The translations under genes were made by a program, and so were the position numbers. DNA of 7,337 nucleotides from Opitutaceae bacterium. Lineage in GTDB: Bacteria; Verrucomicrobiota; Verrucomicrobiae; Opitutales; Opitutaceae. The DNA lies in NCBI GenBank assembly GCA_031266495.1, contig JAISAX010000522.1, forward strand, positions 1-7,337. The letters run 5' to 3'. This document shows positions 6,666 through 7,337 of this stretch, one piece after another (position 1 is the stretch's first letter; every line of letters begins with the position of its first letter). The notes under the pieces were generated by a model that was not told the DNA's origin, searched no databases, and worked only from the letters and a program-made list of their open reading frames with translations.

Positions 6666-7337
6666 ATGCTAAGAAAGCTCATCGCGAAAATTCGCGCCAA
6701 AGTCGCCCCCTCGACCCCGCCCCCGGCCAAACCGGCGAAAAAACCCGCCGGCCCTCCCGCACCCAGACCAACGCGCCCCGACGCCACCGGCAAGGACGGT
6801 AAACGATCCCGTCCACGCGAGGAGCGGTCCGGCCGCCAGCCCCGCGAACCCCGCGAACCGCGAGGCAAATCCCGCGAAGGCGGCGGACGCAACCGGCGCG
6901 GCGAACGCCCCCCCCCCCCCCGCCCCTCCCGCCCCTCCCGTCCCCCCCGTGACGACACCTTCGAGTATCCGCGCCGCGACCCTGTAAAACCCCGCACCCC
7001 CGTCGAAATCCCCCCGCAAGACACCGCCTTCAGCAAACTCGGGCTCAACGACCCCATCGCCTACGCCGCCGCCGAAATGGGCTACACCGACCCCACCCCC
7101 ATCCAGACCCAGGCCGTGCCCCACGTCCTCGAAGGCCGCGACCTCACCGGCTCCGCGCAAACCGGCACCGGCAAGACCGCCGCCTTCGCCCTGCCCGTCC
7201 TCCACCGCCTCGGCGCCCACGGGCGCCTCCGCTGCCTCGTCCTCGAACCCACCCGCGAACTCGCCCTCCAGGTCGAGGAAGCATTCCAGAAATACTCCAG
7301 GTACACCGACCTCACCACCACCATCGTGTACGGCGGC
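6666..7337 (+). CDS. DEAD-box RNA helicase, N-terminal part (RhlE-like)
   Basis: An ATP-dependent RNA helicase acting in RNA remodelling, such as ribosome assembly or RNA decay. Only 224 residues are visible; the gene runs off the window. From the ATG at 6666 (MLRKLIAKIRAKV) there is a basic, Pro/Arg-rich, probably disordered extension of about 118 residues with PRE repeats and PRPSRPSRPPR, likely to bind RNA. The helicase core then starts: Q motif FSKLGL (122-127) through PTPIQ with Q147, Walker A motif I AQTGTGKT (164-171, K170), and motif Ia PTRELALQ (195-202). The DEAD box, SAT and C-terminal RecA domain must lie beyond 7337. The wording of the Q and I regions resembles RhlE-type proteins, but a subfamily call needs the rest. 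A long basic extension at the N-terminus is less usual than one at the C-terminus in this family. The gene is divergent from guaA. The extension contains a C14 tract. Confidence 0.95.
   Translation, partial: MLRKLIAKIRAKVAPSTPPPAKPAKKPAGPPAPRPTRPDATGKDGKRSRPREERSGRQPREPREPRGKSREGGGRNRRGERPPPPRPSRPSRPPRDDTFEYPRRDPVKPRTPVEIPPQDTAFSKLGLNDPIAYAAAEMGYTDPTPIQTQAVPHVLEGRDLTGSAQTGTGKTAAFALPVLHRLGAHGRLRCLVLEPTRELALQVEEAFQKYSRYTDLTTTIVYGG
6908..6921 (+). repeat. C14 homopolymer in helicase N-terminal extension
   Basis: Fourteen consecutive C residues encode the four prolines of RPPPPR (residues 81-86), upstream of the helicase core. Any length change not divisible by three would shift the frame before the Q motif and abolish the helicase. 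It matches in length and context the C14 tract in the dnaE linker. An effect on expression is inferred from position only. Confidence 0.8.

Overview
This is a GC-rich bacterial chromosomal segment with a strong bias toward C at third codon positions. It carries four protein-coding genes, all core or common families: dnaE (replicative DNA polymerase III alpha), a secreted LolA/LolB-like protein, guaA (GMP synthase) and the first part of a DEAD-box RNA helicase. The family-level details point to Gram-negative Verrucomicrobiota, possibly Opitutaceae. They are a DnaE with a complete PHP metal site, a periplasmic lipoprotein-carrier-like fold, no Shine-Dalgarno sequences, and a palindromic intergenic repeat of a type I associate with termite-gut Opitutaceae. 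That placement is an inference, with moderate confidence at best.

Layout. A C11 tract (5-15) precedes a GTG-started dnaE (34-3696, +). Next comes a 246-bp convergent intergenic region (3697-3942) made almost entirely of palindromes. It contains a perfect 27-bp inverted repeat (3740-3766 / 3909-3935), three hairpins, a 14-bp palindrome and a 10-bp-periodic TCGA repeat. The LolA-like gene (3943-4788, -) and guaA (4915-6492, -) run in the same direction with a 126-bp gap, which holds a minus-strand G-quadruplex motif just after the guaA stop. A 173-bp divergent region (6493-6665) separates guaA from the helicase gene (6666 to the window end, +), which is cut off after motif Ia.

The genes do not form an obvious pathway. 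DnaE replicates DNA, GuaA supplies GMP, the helicase remodels RNA, and the LolA-like protein is predicted to act in the periplasm or outer membrane. guaA and the LolA-like gene could be co-transcribed, since no terminator is seen between them.

I see no phage, CRISPR, defence or biosynthetic system. The most unusual signal is the recurrence of long homopolymers in essential genes. Two C14 tracts lie in the low-complexity linkers of dnaE and the helicase. A compound A7-G-A9-G8 tract in guaA contains an in-phase A AAA AAG slippery heptamer and encodes a Lys5-Gly5 insertion. The second most unusual is the dense palindromic element between dnaE and its convergent neighbour.
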